DNA of 13,455 bases. Origin: an uncultured Eubacteriales bacterium (GTDB lineage: Bacteria > Bacillota > Clostridia > Oscillospirales > Butyricicoccaceae). The notes under the pieces were generated by a model. That model saw only the letters and a list, made by a program, of their open reading frames with translations. It had not been told where the DNA came from and ran no database searches. Of this stretch, positions 1 through 6,593 are shown one piece after another. The DNA lies in contig CAJUIK010000003.1 in assembly GCA_910585875.1 (NCBI GenBank), positions 68,454 through 81,908 on the forward strand, read 5' to 3'. The position numbers and the translations under genes are program-made. Within the stretch, counting starts at the first letter, position 1; the number at the start of each line of letters is the position of its first letter.

Positions 1-1
1 G

Positions 2-754
2 GACAACGGCGATATCGACGTGCTGAAAGTGACCCCCACCAGCTATACCTGGCTGATGCTGAACAACGAAAAGCCCGGCTTGGACAATGAAAACGTGCGC
101 CATGCCATCAACGCCGCCATTGATAAGGACAGCGTGGCCACCGTGGCCTTTAACGGCCTGGCCGCCACCGCGGTCAGCCAAGTGCCCATGAACTTCGAGG
201 GCGCTACACTGGACAACGCCGACGTCTACGACGTGGAGAAAGCCAAGGAATGGATGGGCAAATCCGGCCTGGACCCGGCTTCCATTGAGATGAGCATCAT
301 CTGCTCCGACGACACCAAAAAGCGGGCGGCCGAAGTCATCCAGGCCAATTTGAAGGAAATCGGCGTAGAGGCCAATATCGAGAGCATGGATCTGGCCACT
401 TACTTGGCCGCCACAGACCAAGGCGACTACACCGCCTCCATCGGCGGCTTTACCGCCAGCGACCCTCTGAGCTACTGCCGGAGCGTCTATCACAGTTCCT
501 CCATCAACGCTTCCAACATCACCCGGCTCAACGTGCCGGAGGTGGACGCGCTGATCGATAAAGCCTTGGCCACCTTGGACGCCGGCCAGCGGAAAACAAC
601 GCTGGAAGAGCTGTCTTCCAAGTTGAACCAGCTGTGCCCCCAGGCGCCGCTGTATCAGCCCCTGACCGTCCGGGCTTATCGGAAGGGCCTGGAAGGGGTG
701 GAAGTCACCGGCACAGGAACCCTGTATTTTGAAAACGTCCATTGGGCCCAGTAA
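2..754 (+). CDS. ABC transporter substrate-binding protein, family 5 (C-terminal part, cut by window edge)
   Basis: This is the C-terminal 250 residues of a peptide/nickel-type (SBP_bac_5) extracytoplasmic binding protein; the reading frame is open through the left edge, so the lipoprotein signal and N-lobe lie outside. It would bind an oligopeptide-like ligand outside the membrane and deliver it to an ABC permease that is not in this window. Recognition rests on its alignment along its whole visible length with the complete paralogue immediately downstream: shared blocks include EKPGLDN, SIICS-DTKKRA-EVIQANLKE, IESMDLATYL, SINASN-TRLN-PEVDALIDKA and LCPQ-PLYQ, with about half the residues identical by eye. 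The gene ends in TAA and is followed by a strong terminator, so it is the last gene of its own transcript. The exact ligand cannot be told from sequence. Confidence 0.9.
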   Translation, partial: DNGDIDVLKVTPTSYTWLMLNNEKPGLDNENVRHAINAAIDKDSVATVAFNGLAATAVSQVPMNFEGATLDNADVYDVEKAKEWMGKSGLDPASIEMSIICSDDTKKRAAEVIQANLKEIGVEANIESMDLATYLAATDQGDYTASIGGFTASDPLSYCRSVYHSSSINASNITRLNVPEVDALIDKALATLDAGQRKTTLEELSSKLNQLCPQAPLYQPLTVRAYRKGLEGVEVTGTGTLYFENVHWAQ

Positions 755-766
755 AAAATAAAAAAG

Positions 767-804
767 AAAAAGGCCGCCCCTGAAGCTCGGGGGCGGCCTT
801 TTTT
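767..804 (+). terminator. Intrinsic terminator after the first binding-protein gene
   Basis: A GC-rich stem AGGCCGCCCC (771-780) / GGGGCGGCCT (790-799) has a 9-nt loop. It is extended by an A-tract on the left pairing with the T-run on the right (799-804). It starts 12 bases after the TAA stop. Confidence 0.95.
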
Positions 805-892
805 GTTGTTGAAACTATACAAAAAAGTAAGCGATAATCTGTGTAAACTAAACAAAGATTGTTGGGGACAGCGGGCAAATTGTAAAAATCTA

Positions 893-920
893 TTGCTTTT
901 TTATCGAAAAAACCTATACT
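893..920 (+). promoter_or_regulatory. Probable sigma-A promoter of the second binding-protein gene
   Basis: TTGCTT (893-898), a 16-nt spacer and TATACT (915-920) lie about 65 bases before the start codon, in an AT-rich gap between the upstream terminator and the gene. The -35 box matches the consensus at only three positions, so the -10 carries most of the support. Confidence 0.55.
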
Positions 921-986
921 ATAAATAGAAACCGCCGATTCCATTTGTCGTTTGCGCAAGGCGGGAAAAATGAGAGGAGAACGAGC

Positions 987-2555
987 ATGAAAAAGAGAAA
1001 TTGGCGCGCTCTCAGCCTGCTGCTGGTCGTCGTGATGACGGCGGGAATCCTGTTTGGATGCAGCAAGACGGAGAACGGCGGCCAGGGCGGAGGAGAGGGA
1101 AGCAACGATCCCGGCCAAGGCGGCGAGGCCAAACGGGATACCATTATTATCGCCACTATGGGCGAACCCCCCTCCCTGTCCCCCACAGACCACAACGCCA
1201 TCGCGGCCAACTACATGAACGCCCTGACTTTCAGCCAGCTGACTCGGATGAACCAGGACATGGAGATGGAAGGCGCTCTGGCGGAGTCCTTTGAAAGCAC
1301 CAGCGAAACCGAGTGGATCTTCCACCTGCGCAAGGGCGTGAAGTTCCACAACGGCGACGAGATGACGGCCGACGACGTTGTGGCCTCCATCACCTACGCC
1401 AAGACCTGCCCGGAAGTCAATCTGTACAACGGCTCGGTGGAAACCATTGAAAAGGTGGACGATTACACTGTGAAAATCACCACCCCCGGCCCCTCCGCCC
1501 TGCTGCTCAGCGACTTATCCCACCATGGCAACGCCATTGTGCCCAAGAAGCTGCTGGACGCGAACCATGACTTTGCCAACGATCCCATCGGCTGCGGCCC
1601 CTATAAGCACGTGGAATGGAAGCGGGGCGACAGCGTGGAATTTGAGATGTTCGAGGACTATTGGGACGAAGAACATATGCCCTCCATCAAACATATGATT
1701 TGGAAGATCATCCCCGAAGGCTCCTCCCGCACCATCGCGCTGGAAGCGGGCGAAGTGGACTATGTGGTGGATGTGGAGGCCATGGACGTGGAGCGTCTGG
1801 AAGCCGCCGACGGCATCACCCTGGATAAGATTGCCGCCACCAACCATATGTGGATGATGGTCAACTTGGAAAAGCCCGGCCTGGACAATGTGGACGTGCG
1901 CCGCGCTATGAACTGCGCCGTCAACAAAGAGAGCGTTGTGCAGGTGGCGCTGAACGACCTGGGCACGCCTTCTTACTCCATGGCCCCGGACAATATGCCC
2001 GGCGCCACCGACGAAAACACCCTGCCCTATGACCCGGAAAAAGCCAAAGAATATATGGCGGCTTCCGGCGTAGACCCCAAGGACGTGCAGTTTTCCATCA
2101 TCTGCTCCAACGACACCAAGAAGCGGGCCGGCGAAGTGATTCAGGCTAACCTGAAAGAGACGCTGGGTATCGATTGCACCATCGAGAGCATGGACCTGGC
2201 CACCTATTTGTCCATCACCGCCGAGGGGAATTACACCGCCGCGATCGGCAACTATTCCTCCACGGATATGACCCAGTATTTGGTCGGCGTGTACCACAGC
2301 AAATCCATCAACGCCTCCAACAAAACCCGGTTGAACAGCCCGGAAGTGGACGCGTTGATAGACAAAGCCAGCCAGACCGTGGATCCGGAAGAGCGGGCCA
2401 AGGTCCTGGAAGAGTGTATCGCCCTGCTCAACGAACTGTGCCCCCAAGTGCCCCTGTATCAGGATATGCATATGCGGGCCTATAACGAAAACCTGGGCGG
2501 CGTGATCATGTATCCCGGCGGGACCATGTATATGCACGCCATGTATTGGAAATAA
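987..2555 (+). CDS. ABC transporter substrate-binding lipoprotein, family 5 (oligopeptide type)
   Basis: This complete 522-residue SBP_bac_5 protein has the usual length for DppA/OppA-like proteins. The ATG at 987 was chosen because AGAGGAGA lies just upstream and because it gives a textbook lipoprotein signal: basic MKKR start, hydrophobic LLLVVVMTAGI, then the lipobox LFGC with Cys25 as the lipidated residue. A Gly/Asn/Ser-rich linker (about 28-45) leads into the binding domain, which begins near residue 50. Family-typical text includes EPPSLSPTDHN, an LxxGVKFHNGDEMTADDV segment near residue 115, and NDPIGCGPYK. It is a close paralogue of the upstream truncated gene but has its own promoter and terminator, suggesting the two are expressed separately and may offer one permease two ligand ranges. 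No permease or ATPase gene is visible. Ligand unknown; peptides are the family default. Confidence 0.93.
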   Translation: MKKRNWRALSLLLVVVMTAGILFGCSKTENGGQGGGEGSNDPGQGGEAKRDTIIIATMGEPPSLSPTDHNAIAANYMNALTFSQLTRMNQDMEMEGALAESFESTSETEWIFHLRKGVKFHNGDEMTADDVVASITYAKTCPEVNLYNGSVETIEKVDDYTVKITTPGPSALLLSDLSHHGNAIVPKKLLDANHDFANDPIGCGPYKHVEWKRGDSVEFEMFEDYWDEEHMPSIKHMIWKIIPEGSSRTIALEAGEVDYVVDVEAMDVERLEAADGITLDKIAATNHMWMMVNLEKPGLDNVDVRRAMNCAVNKESVVQVALNDLGTPSYSMAPDNMPGATDENTLPYDPEKAKEYMAASGVDPKDVQFSIICSNDTKKRAGEVIQANLKETLGIDCTIESMDLATYLSITAEGNYTAAIGNYSSTDMTQYLVGVYHSKSINASNKTRLNSPEVDALIDKASQTVDPEERAKVLEECIALLNELCPQVPLYQDMHMRAYNENLGGVIMYPGGTMYMHAMYWK

Positions 2556-2582
2556 TCGCTTTGGCGCAAGCCAAGCGAAAAA

Positions 2583-2617
2583 AGAGAGGCCCTGCCGGCG
2601 GCGGGGCCTCTTTTTTT
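2583..2617 (+). terminator. Intrinsic terminator after the second binding-protein gene
   Basis: GAGGCCC (2586-2592) pairs with GGGCCTC (2604-2610), followed by seven T residues (2611-2617); upstream A/G residues extend the stem into the T-run. Confidence 0.92.
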
Positions 2618-2629
2618 CGTTCCCCTCTC

Positions 2630-2658
2630 TTGCGGGCCGACAGGCCGGAGGGTATAAT
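2630..2658 (+). promoter_or_regulatory. Sigma-A promoter of the AI-2E-family permease gene
   Basis: TTGCGG (2630-2635), a 17-nt spacer and a perfect TATAAT (2653-2658) sit right after the upstream terminator. The implied start of transcription, near 2665, rules out any translation start further upstream and supports the GTG start at 2687. Confidence 0.8.
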
Positions 2659-2686
2659 AGAGAAAAAGCCTTTGGGGGAGTTTTGT

Positions 2687-3931
2687 GTGAAAAGAAGAAG
2701 ATGGGCGCTGCTGGACGCCCGGGCGATTTCCAACCTGCTGACAGCGCTGATCGCCATTTCGTTTTATTTGATTGTTTCCAATATCTCTGTCGTGCGGGGG
2801 CATTTGCAAAATATCGTCGGGGTGCTCAAGCCTTTCGTTGTCGGCTTCGCCATTGCTTTTCTGCTCAACGCCCCCATGCGTTTTTTCGAGCAGAAAGTTT
2901 TCTATAAGCTGAAATTCCGCCGGGGCCTTTCCATTCTGGCGGTTTATCTGTTGGCTGTGGCGCTGTTGACCATGCTGATGCAGACGGTCCTGCCTCAGCT
3001 GGCCCAGTCGGTGCAGATGTTTGTCTCCAATATCAACGGGTATCTGCGCAACCTGAACCAGCTGACGCAAACCGTCATCGCCAAGCTGCATCTGGAAGAA
3101 GACGCGTTTCAGAGCTTTGTAGTGACCTATAACGACGTTGTGCGCCAAGCCACCGATCTGCTGTATGCCAAGCTGCCTGATATTTTGGATTGGGGCATGG
3201 CGCTGAGCAGCGGGGTGGTTTCCGGCGTGACGGCGATCATCGCTTCCATCTATATGCTGGCTAGTAAGCAGAAAATGGTTCAGCAGCTCAAACGGATGCT
3301 CTACGCCTTTTTCCCCACCCAGCCCGTCAACGTTTTTCTCAGCTATTGCCGCCGGGCCAATTCCATTTTCGCCGCCTTTATCAACGGCAAGCTCATCGAC
3401 AGCGCCATCATCGGCGCCCTGTGCTTTGTCTTCTCCCGCCTGCTCCACATTCCCTTCGCCATTTTAGTCAGCGTCATTGTGGGCGTCACCAATATCATCC
3501 CCTTTTTCGGCCCCATCATCGGCGCCATCCCTTGTTTGATGATTTTGGCCATTGTGGACCCTTGGAGCGCCCTGCGCTTCGCCGCGCTGATTGTTCTGCT
3601 CCAACAGTTTGACGGCAATATTTTAGGGCCTAAGATCCTGGGGGACAGCACAGGGCTGTCGCCCATCCTTGTGCTGATCGCCATCGTCACCGGCGGCGGC
3701 TTATTCGGTTTTGTGGGCATGGTGCTGGGCGTGCCCACCTTCGCCCTGCTTTATAGTATCCTGCGGGATATCACCGCCGTCAAGCTGGTGAGCCGGGGCG
3801 TGGACGAAAATGGCGCGCCTCTGCCCGAGTATATGCTTCGCCAGCCCACCAAAAGCGGGGAAGAGGAGGCCCCGCCGGAAAACGGGAAAAAGCCTCTGCC
3901 TTCGACGCCGCCAAAAGGGCGAAAAATGTAA
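2687..3931 (+). CDS. AI-2E family (UPF0118) membrane transporter
   Basis: This is a 414-residue integral membrane protein of the AI-2E/PerM (UPF0118) family, whose members act as exporters or permeases in the cytoplasmic membrane; a few have assigned substrates (AI-2, sodium), most do not. The frame stays open further upstream, but GTG at 2687 is preferred because GGGGGAG lies 6 bases before it and the promoter -10 lies at 2653-2658. Membrane segments are visible near residues 15-35, 43-63, 80-105, 175-195 and in a dense C-terminal block (about 235-385). Family signatures are GVTNIIPFFGPIIGAIP and DGNILGPKILGDSTGLSPI, followed by a Gly-rich GGGLFGFVGMVLGVP segment. A hydrophilic, Pro/Lys/Glu-rich tail of about 35 residues ends the protein. 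It is transcribed alone. The substrate cannot be inferred. Confidence 0.92.
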   Translation: MKRRRWALLDARAISNLLTALIAISFYLIVSNISVVRGHLQNIVGVLKPFVVGFAIAFLLNAPMRFFEQKVFYKLKFRRGLSILAVYLLAVALLTMLMQTVLPQLAQSVQMFVSNINGYLRNLNQLTQTVIAKLHLEEDAFQSFVVTYNDVVRQATDLLYAKLPDILDWGMALSSGVVSGVTAIIASIYMLASKQKMVQQLKRMLYAFFPTQPVNVFLSYCRRANSIFAAFINGKLIDSAIIGALCFVFSRLLHIPFAILVSVIVGVTNIIPFFGPIIGAIPCLMILAIVDPWSALRFAALIVLLQQFDGNILGPKILGDSTGLSPILVLIAIVTGGGLFGFVGMVLGVPTFALLYSILRDITAVKLVSRGVDENGAPLPEYMLRQPTKSGEEEAPPENGKKPLPSTPPKGRKM

Positions 3932-3938
3932 TATTCCC

Positions 3939-3967
3939 TTGAAGCCCGCCGGAATGTGTTGTATAAT
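3939..3967 (+). promoter_or_regulatory. Sigma-A promoter of the coiled-coil/KptA operon
   Basis: TTGAAG (3939-3944), a 17-nt spacer and a perfect TATAAT (3962-3967) start 8 bases after the preceding stop codon. The roughly 60-nt leader carries a small hairpin, GGGGC (3984-3988) / GCCCC (3994-3998), that lacks a real T-run. Confidence 0.82.
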
Positions 3968-4036
3968 CGTATTACATTTCAGCGGGGCTTTCGGCCCCTT
4001 TCGCGCAAACCGGCGCAGGATGTTGGAGGGGTATGG

Positions 4037-4375
4037 ATGGATGAGCGAATGATGGCGACGATGGAGCAGATTTTGCAGGAAATGCGGCAAAACCGCGCTC
4101 TGCTGGAACAGATGGAGGAAACCCAGCAGGATCAGGCCCGGCTGCTGCAAGAGTATGGCCGCCTGCTGCAAGAGCAGGGGGAGGATTTGCTGAAAATCAA
4201 GGTGCGGCTGGAAAACGATATCGGCCCCAAGCTGGATATGCTGTTTGAGGGCCATGTGAACCTGGCGGAGCAGCGGGACCGGGATCAACGGGAAATGCGC
4301 CGCCGGATGCGGGATGTGGAGGATAGAAACACCATCTTGACCGCTCAGGTGGAAGGGCTGCTCAAGGCCCAATAA
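4037..4375 (+). CDS. Small coiled-coil protein of unknown function
   Basis: This is a 112-residue, strongly charged, almost wholly helical protein. The ATG at 4037 was chosen because GGAGGGG (4025-4031) lies 5 bases upstream and because the promoter -10 at 3962-3967 excludes the earlier in-frame ATG at 3956. From about residue 8 to 55 heptad-like spacing of Leu/Met between Gln/Glu/Arg predicts a coiled coil, then a break with the text LENDIGPKLDMLFEGH (about 60-75), then a second helix rich in Arg, Asp and Glu. The ENxxxPKLxxLFxG pattern recurs, from memory, in short Clostridial proteins of unassigned function. There is no membrane segment, catalytic motif or DNA-binding motif. It precedes kptA by 40 bases in the same transcript, so it may be a partner or accessory of that enzyme; this is inference only. 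Confidence 0.8.
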   Translation: MDERMMATMEQILQEMRQNRALLEQMEETQQDQARLLQEYGRLLQEQGEDLLKIKVRLENDIGPKLDMLFEGHVNLAEQRDRDQREMRRRMRDVEDRNTILTAQVEGLLKAQ

Positions 4376-4415
4376 GCCGAAGGAGCGCGCCGCTCGGCGG
4401 CAAAAGGGGACGACC

Positions 4416-4940
4416 ATGAAACAATATCAAAGCGCGAGCAAATTTATCAGCCTGGTTTTGCGGCATCGCCCGGAGATTATCGGCGTCCGGCTGGAGTATC
4501 ATGGCGCATGGGCGCCGGTAAAGGCAGTGCTTCGGGGCGCCAAGCTGACCATGGAAGAGCTGGAGCTGATCGTGGAAAGCGACGCTAAGGGCCGCTATAG
4601 CTTCAATGAGGACAAAACCAAAATCCGGGCCAATCAGGGCCACAGCGTAGAGGTCGACCTGGGTCTGGCACCTGCGCAGCCGCCGGAAAAGCTGTACCAC
4701 GGCACAGTAGGCCGCTTTTTGGGCGGCATTCAAAAGGAAGGGCTGCGGGCGGGGGAGCGGCAGTTTGTCCATCTTTCCGCCGATGTGGAAACCGCCCTTT
4801 CAGTGGGCCGTCGCCGAGGCAAGCCGGTGGTGATTCAAATCGCCGCAGGCCGGATGTATGAAGACGGCTACCAGTTTTTCCTCTCTGCCAACGGCGTGTG
4901 GATGACCAAAGAGGCGCCGGCGGCCTATCTCAAAATCTGA
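4416..4940 (+). CDS. kptA: RNA 2'-phosphotransferase, Tpt1/KptA family
   Basis: This 174-residue enzyme matches the usual bacterial KptA length (about 180). Tpt1 enzymes move an internal RNA 2'-phosphate onto NAD+, giving a 2'-OH RNA, nicotinamide and ADP-ribose 1'',2''-cyclic phosphate; some also ADP-ribosylate RNA ends. Visible motifs, in order, are LRHRP (Arg16, His17 of the catalytic set), an RYSF block near 60, IRANQGHS (Arg71), LYHGT (93-97), FVHLS (117-121), SVGRRRG (Arg132-134, which probably holds the last catalytic Arg) and the C-terminal SANGVWMT with AP-YL. All key residues appear present, so it should be active. ATG 4416 has a GGGGACG site upstream. It is the second gene of an operon with the coiled-coil gene and ends in a terminator. 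The biological substrate in bacteria is not settled, since they lack the eukaryotic tRNA-splicing pathway. Confidence 0.93.
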   Translation: MKQYQSASKFISLVLRHRPEIIGVRLEYHGAWAPVKAVLRGAKLTMEELELIVESDAKGRYSFNEDKTKIRANQGHSVEVDLGLAPAQPPEKLYHGTVGRFLGGIQKEGLRAGERQFVHLSADVETALSVGRRRGKPVVIQIAAGRMYEDGYQFFLSANGVWMTKEAPAAYLKI

Positions 4941-4960
4941 ACCAATACAAATGGAAGGAT

Positions 4961-4990
4961 GGCCCCCGGAAGGGGGCTGTTTTTTGTTTT
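4961..4990 (+). terminator. Intrinsic terminator after kptA
   Basis: GCCCCC (4962-4967) pairs with GGGGGC (4972-4977) around a GGAA tetraloop, followed by a T-rich run to 4990. It lies 20 bases after the kptA stop and only 25 bases before the yaaA start. Confidence 0.88.
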
Positions 4991-5015
4991 GGCAGTTCAG
5001 GAAAGGGAGGAAATC

Positions 5016-5759
5016 ATGAAAATTTTGATCGCGCCGGCCAAGAAGATGCGGGAAGAACAGGTTTTGCCGCCCCAAGGAGAGCCGGTTTTTCTGGCCCAGG
5101 CGAAAAAACTGGCTGCATATCTGGCCGGTCTGTCCTATGACCAGCTGAAAACTCTGCTGGCCTGCGGCGACGAGATCGCCCGGCTGAATTATCGCCGATA
5201 TCAGAACATGGATCTGGAGCGGAGGACCAGCCCGGCGCTGTTTTCTTATGAGGGCATTCAATACCAGTATATGGCCCCGGGAGTGTTCACCCGGGAGCAG
5301 ATGGAATACGCTCGGCAAAATCTGCGCATTGTCTCTGGGCTATACGGCCTGCTGCGGCCCTTTGACGGCGTGGTTCCCTATCGGTTGGAAATGCAGGCCC
5401 GGCTGAAGACGGATTTCTGCCGAAATCTCTATGAGTTCTGGGGAAACAGCTTAGCCCGGCAGCTGGCCCAGGAGGGGGCGAAGGTCGTGGTCGATCTGGC
5501 CTCGGCGGAATACAGCCGGGCGGTCCTGCCTCATTTACCGCCGGAGATTCGGCGGGTCCGGCCGGTTTTCGGCCAGCTGATCGGCGGAAAAATTGTGGAA
5601 AAAGGGGTCTATGTTAAAATGGCCCGGGGCGAGATGGTCCGCTTTCTGGCGGAGAACCAGATCCAAACTCCCGAGGGGATGAGGGAATTTTGCGTCTTGG
5701 GATACCAATACCGACAGGATTTATCCCGAGAGGGAGAATTGGCGTTCATCAAACCATAG
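5016..5759 (+). CDS. yaaA: YaaA family peroxide-stress/iron-limiting protein (UPF0246)
   Basis: This 247-residue cytosolic protein has the family's normal length. In E. coli YaaA limits intracellular free iron and so Fenton damage during hydrogen peroxide stress, and it has been reported to bind DNA. Family text is seen throughout: N-terminal MKILIAPAKKM, SGLYGLLRPFDGVVPYRLEM near residue 107-126, NLYEFWGNSLA, the DLASAEYSR block near 167, KMARGEMVRF near 206 and a GYQY motif close to the C-terminus. ATG 5016 follows GGGAGG by a few bases; the frame extends upstream, but that would run through the kptA terminator. No separate promoter can be seen between that terminator and the start, so expression may come from read-through or a weak unseen promoter. 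No terminator is evident after it. It fits the redox theme of the rubrerythrin unit at the right end. Confidence 0.93.
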   Translation: MKILIAPAKKMREEQVLPPQGEPVFLAQAKKLAAYLAGLSYDQLKTLLACGDEIARLNYRRYQNMDLERRTSPALFSYEGIQYQYMAPGVFTREQMEYARQNLRIVSGLYGLLRPFDGVVPYRLEMQARLKTDFCRNLYEFWGNSLARQLAQEGAKVVVDLASAEYSRAVLPHLPPEIRRVRPVFGQLIGGKIVEKGVYVKMARGEMVRFLAENQIQTPEGMREFCVLGYQYRQDLSREGELAFIKP

Positions 5760-5817
5760 AGGCTTTGGGCAAAATGACGAAAGAAATAGTCGAATTACAC
5801 AAAAATATAAAATAGGA

Positions 5818-5846
5818 TTGACAAAGGTAAATTTTAGAAGTATAAT
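5818..5846 (+). promoter_or_regulatory. Perfect-consensus sigma-A promoter
   Basis: TTGACA (5818-5823), a 17-nt spacer and TATAAT (5841-5846) are an exact match to the vegetative consensus, in an AT-rich stretch. Transcription would start near 5853, giving a leader of roughly 145 bases before the ATG at 5999. Confidence 0.93.
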
Positions 5847-5852
5847 TGAAAG

Positions 5853-5998
5853 TATATTAATAAAAAAGAAAGAGCTGTTTAAAAACAAAAGAGTTTCCAC
5901 TTTTTCCGCGGCATAAGAAATTTAATTCTCTGCCATGCCATGGCTCGTTTGACCGGATGATGGATTTTAGCCCTGAGAGCCGTTGAGGAGGAAACGAT
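5853..5998 (+). promoter_or_regulatory. Long 5' leader with an imperfect hairpin and a possible 9-codon leader frame
   Basis: Between the perfect promoter and the next gene lie about 145 transcribed bases. They hold an imperfect stem, GGCA-TA-AGAA / TTCT-C-TGCC around ATTTAA, centred near 5925. They also hold a short frame at 5957-5986 (MMDFSPESR, then TGA) whose stop codon abuts the GAGGAGG ribosome site of the next gene. I do not recognise a riboswitch or T-box here, and whether either element regulates anything is unproven. Confidence 0.35.
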
Positions 5999-6592
5999 AT
6001 GGGGAGAAAGAAAGTTGGTATGCCGGCGCTGCTTGCGTTGACTTTCTTAACGCTTGCGGCGCTGTCGGGAATAGTCGCCAAAGATGCGGCGGCCTCCTTT
6101 TACCGAGACGCGATAGAATCCTATTTGGAAGATCATCGGAATTCTATCCGAGAGTGTGCGTATTCTGATGCATCTGTTCGTTCCTGCAATTTGCCCGTTA
6201 GAAAAATTTCTATGGAAAAGGCGAATGTTATAAGACATGAGGCTAAACAAGCAGTGCTTGTCGAATGCAAAAAGCCGTATGCTCCGGTGACAAATTACAT
6301 CTTTGCTACGATTTCTGGATCTTATTATGTGGATGCTTCCACAGGATTGATCCATTCTGTGGATGAGGAATCTGTAAAGGTATCATGGGACTATCCCTAT
6401 TGGGGGGATTTATACGATCCCCCGATCCTTCGCTCCATTGATTCCTATGCGTTTGTATCTGCAAATCATCAAATAGCAACTTTTGGCGTGAGATTCTCTA
6501 TTTATGGCAGGGAAGTGGACAATAGGAGCTTTTTTGGTTCTCATGACGCACATTTTCAAATAACGGCTAACGATGTTCTTATTGGATTATAG
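5999..6592 (+). CDS. Unrecognised secreted or membrane-anchored protein, atypical composition
   Basis: This is a 197-residue protein I cannot assign. ATG 5999 is well supported by GAGGAGG about 7 bases upstream. MGRKKVGM is followed by a hydrophobic stretch, residues 9-27, ending AALSGIVAKDAAA: a signal peptide or single N-terminal anchor, so the remaining 170 residues probably lie outside the membrane. That part has two close Cys (near residues 53 and 63), one more near 91, and many Tyr, Ser and Asp, with a YYVDASTGLIHSV segment near 115-127 typical of extracellular beta-rich folds. Base composition is about 43% GC in hand-counted stretches, against 60-70% in flanking genes, and AT-rich codons are frequent, suggesting a different origin. 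It is driven by a perfect promoter and is directly followed, one base after its stop, by another membrane gene. Confidence 0.75.
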   Translation: MGRKKVGMPALLALTFLTLAALSGIVAKDAAASFYRDAIESYLEDHRNSIRECAYSDASVRSCNLPVRKISMEKANVIRHEAKQAVLVECKKPYAPVTNYIFATISGSYYVDASTGLIHSVDEESVKVSWDYPYWGDLYDPPILRSIDSYAFVSANHQIATFGVRFSIYGREVDNRSFFGSHDAHFQITANDVLIGL

Positions 6593-6593
6593 A

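Noticed and set aside
1515..2537. Long minus-strand open frame of 340 codons, rich in His and Gly
   Set aside because: It lies wholly opposite the binding-protein gene and has the low-complexity look of an antisense frame in GC-rich DNA; it has no ribosome site and no recognisable domain.
2546..2686. Earlier starts for the AI-2E-family permease
   Set aside because: They lie within the upstream terminator or before the promoter -10 at 2653-2658, and would add a non-conserved Lys/Arg/Gly-rich extension.
2480..3448. Minus-strand open frame of 322 codons opposite the permease
   Set aside because: It runs through two promoters/terminators of the other strand and antisense to strongly supported genes; His/Gln-rich composition is typical of a shadow frame.
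4959..5015. Earlier start for YaaA at 4959
   Set aside because: It would translate the kptA terminator; the conserved family N-terminus MKILIAPAKK begins at 5016 with a good ribosome site.
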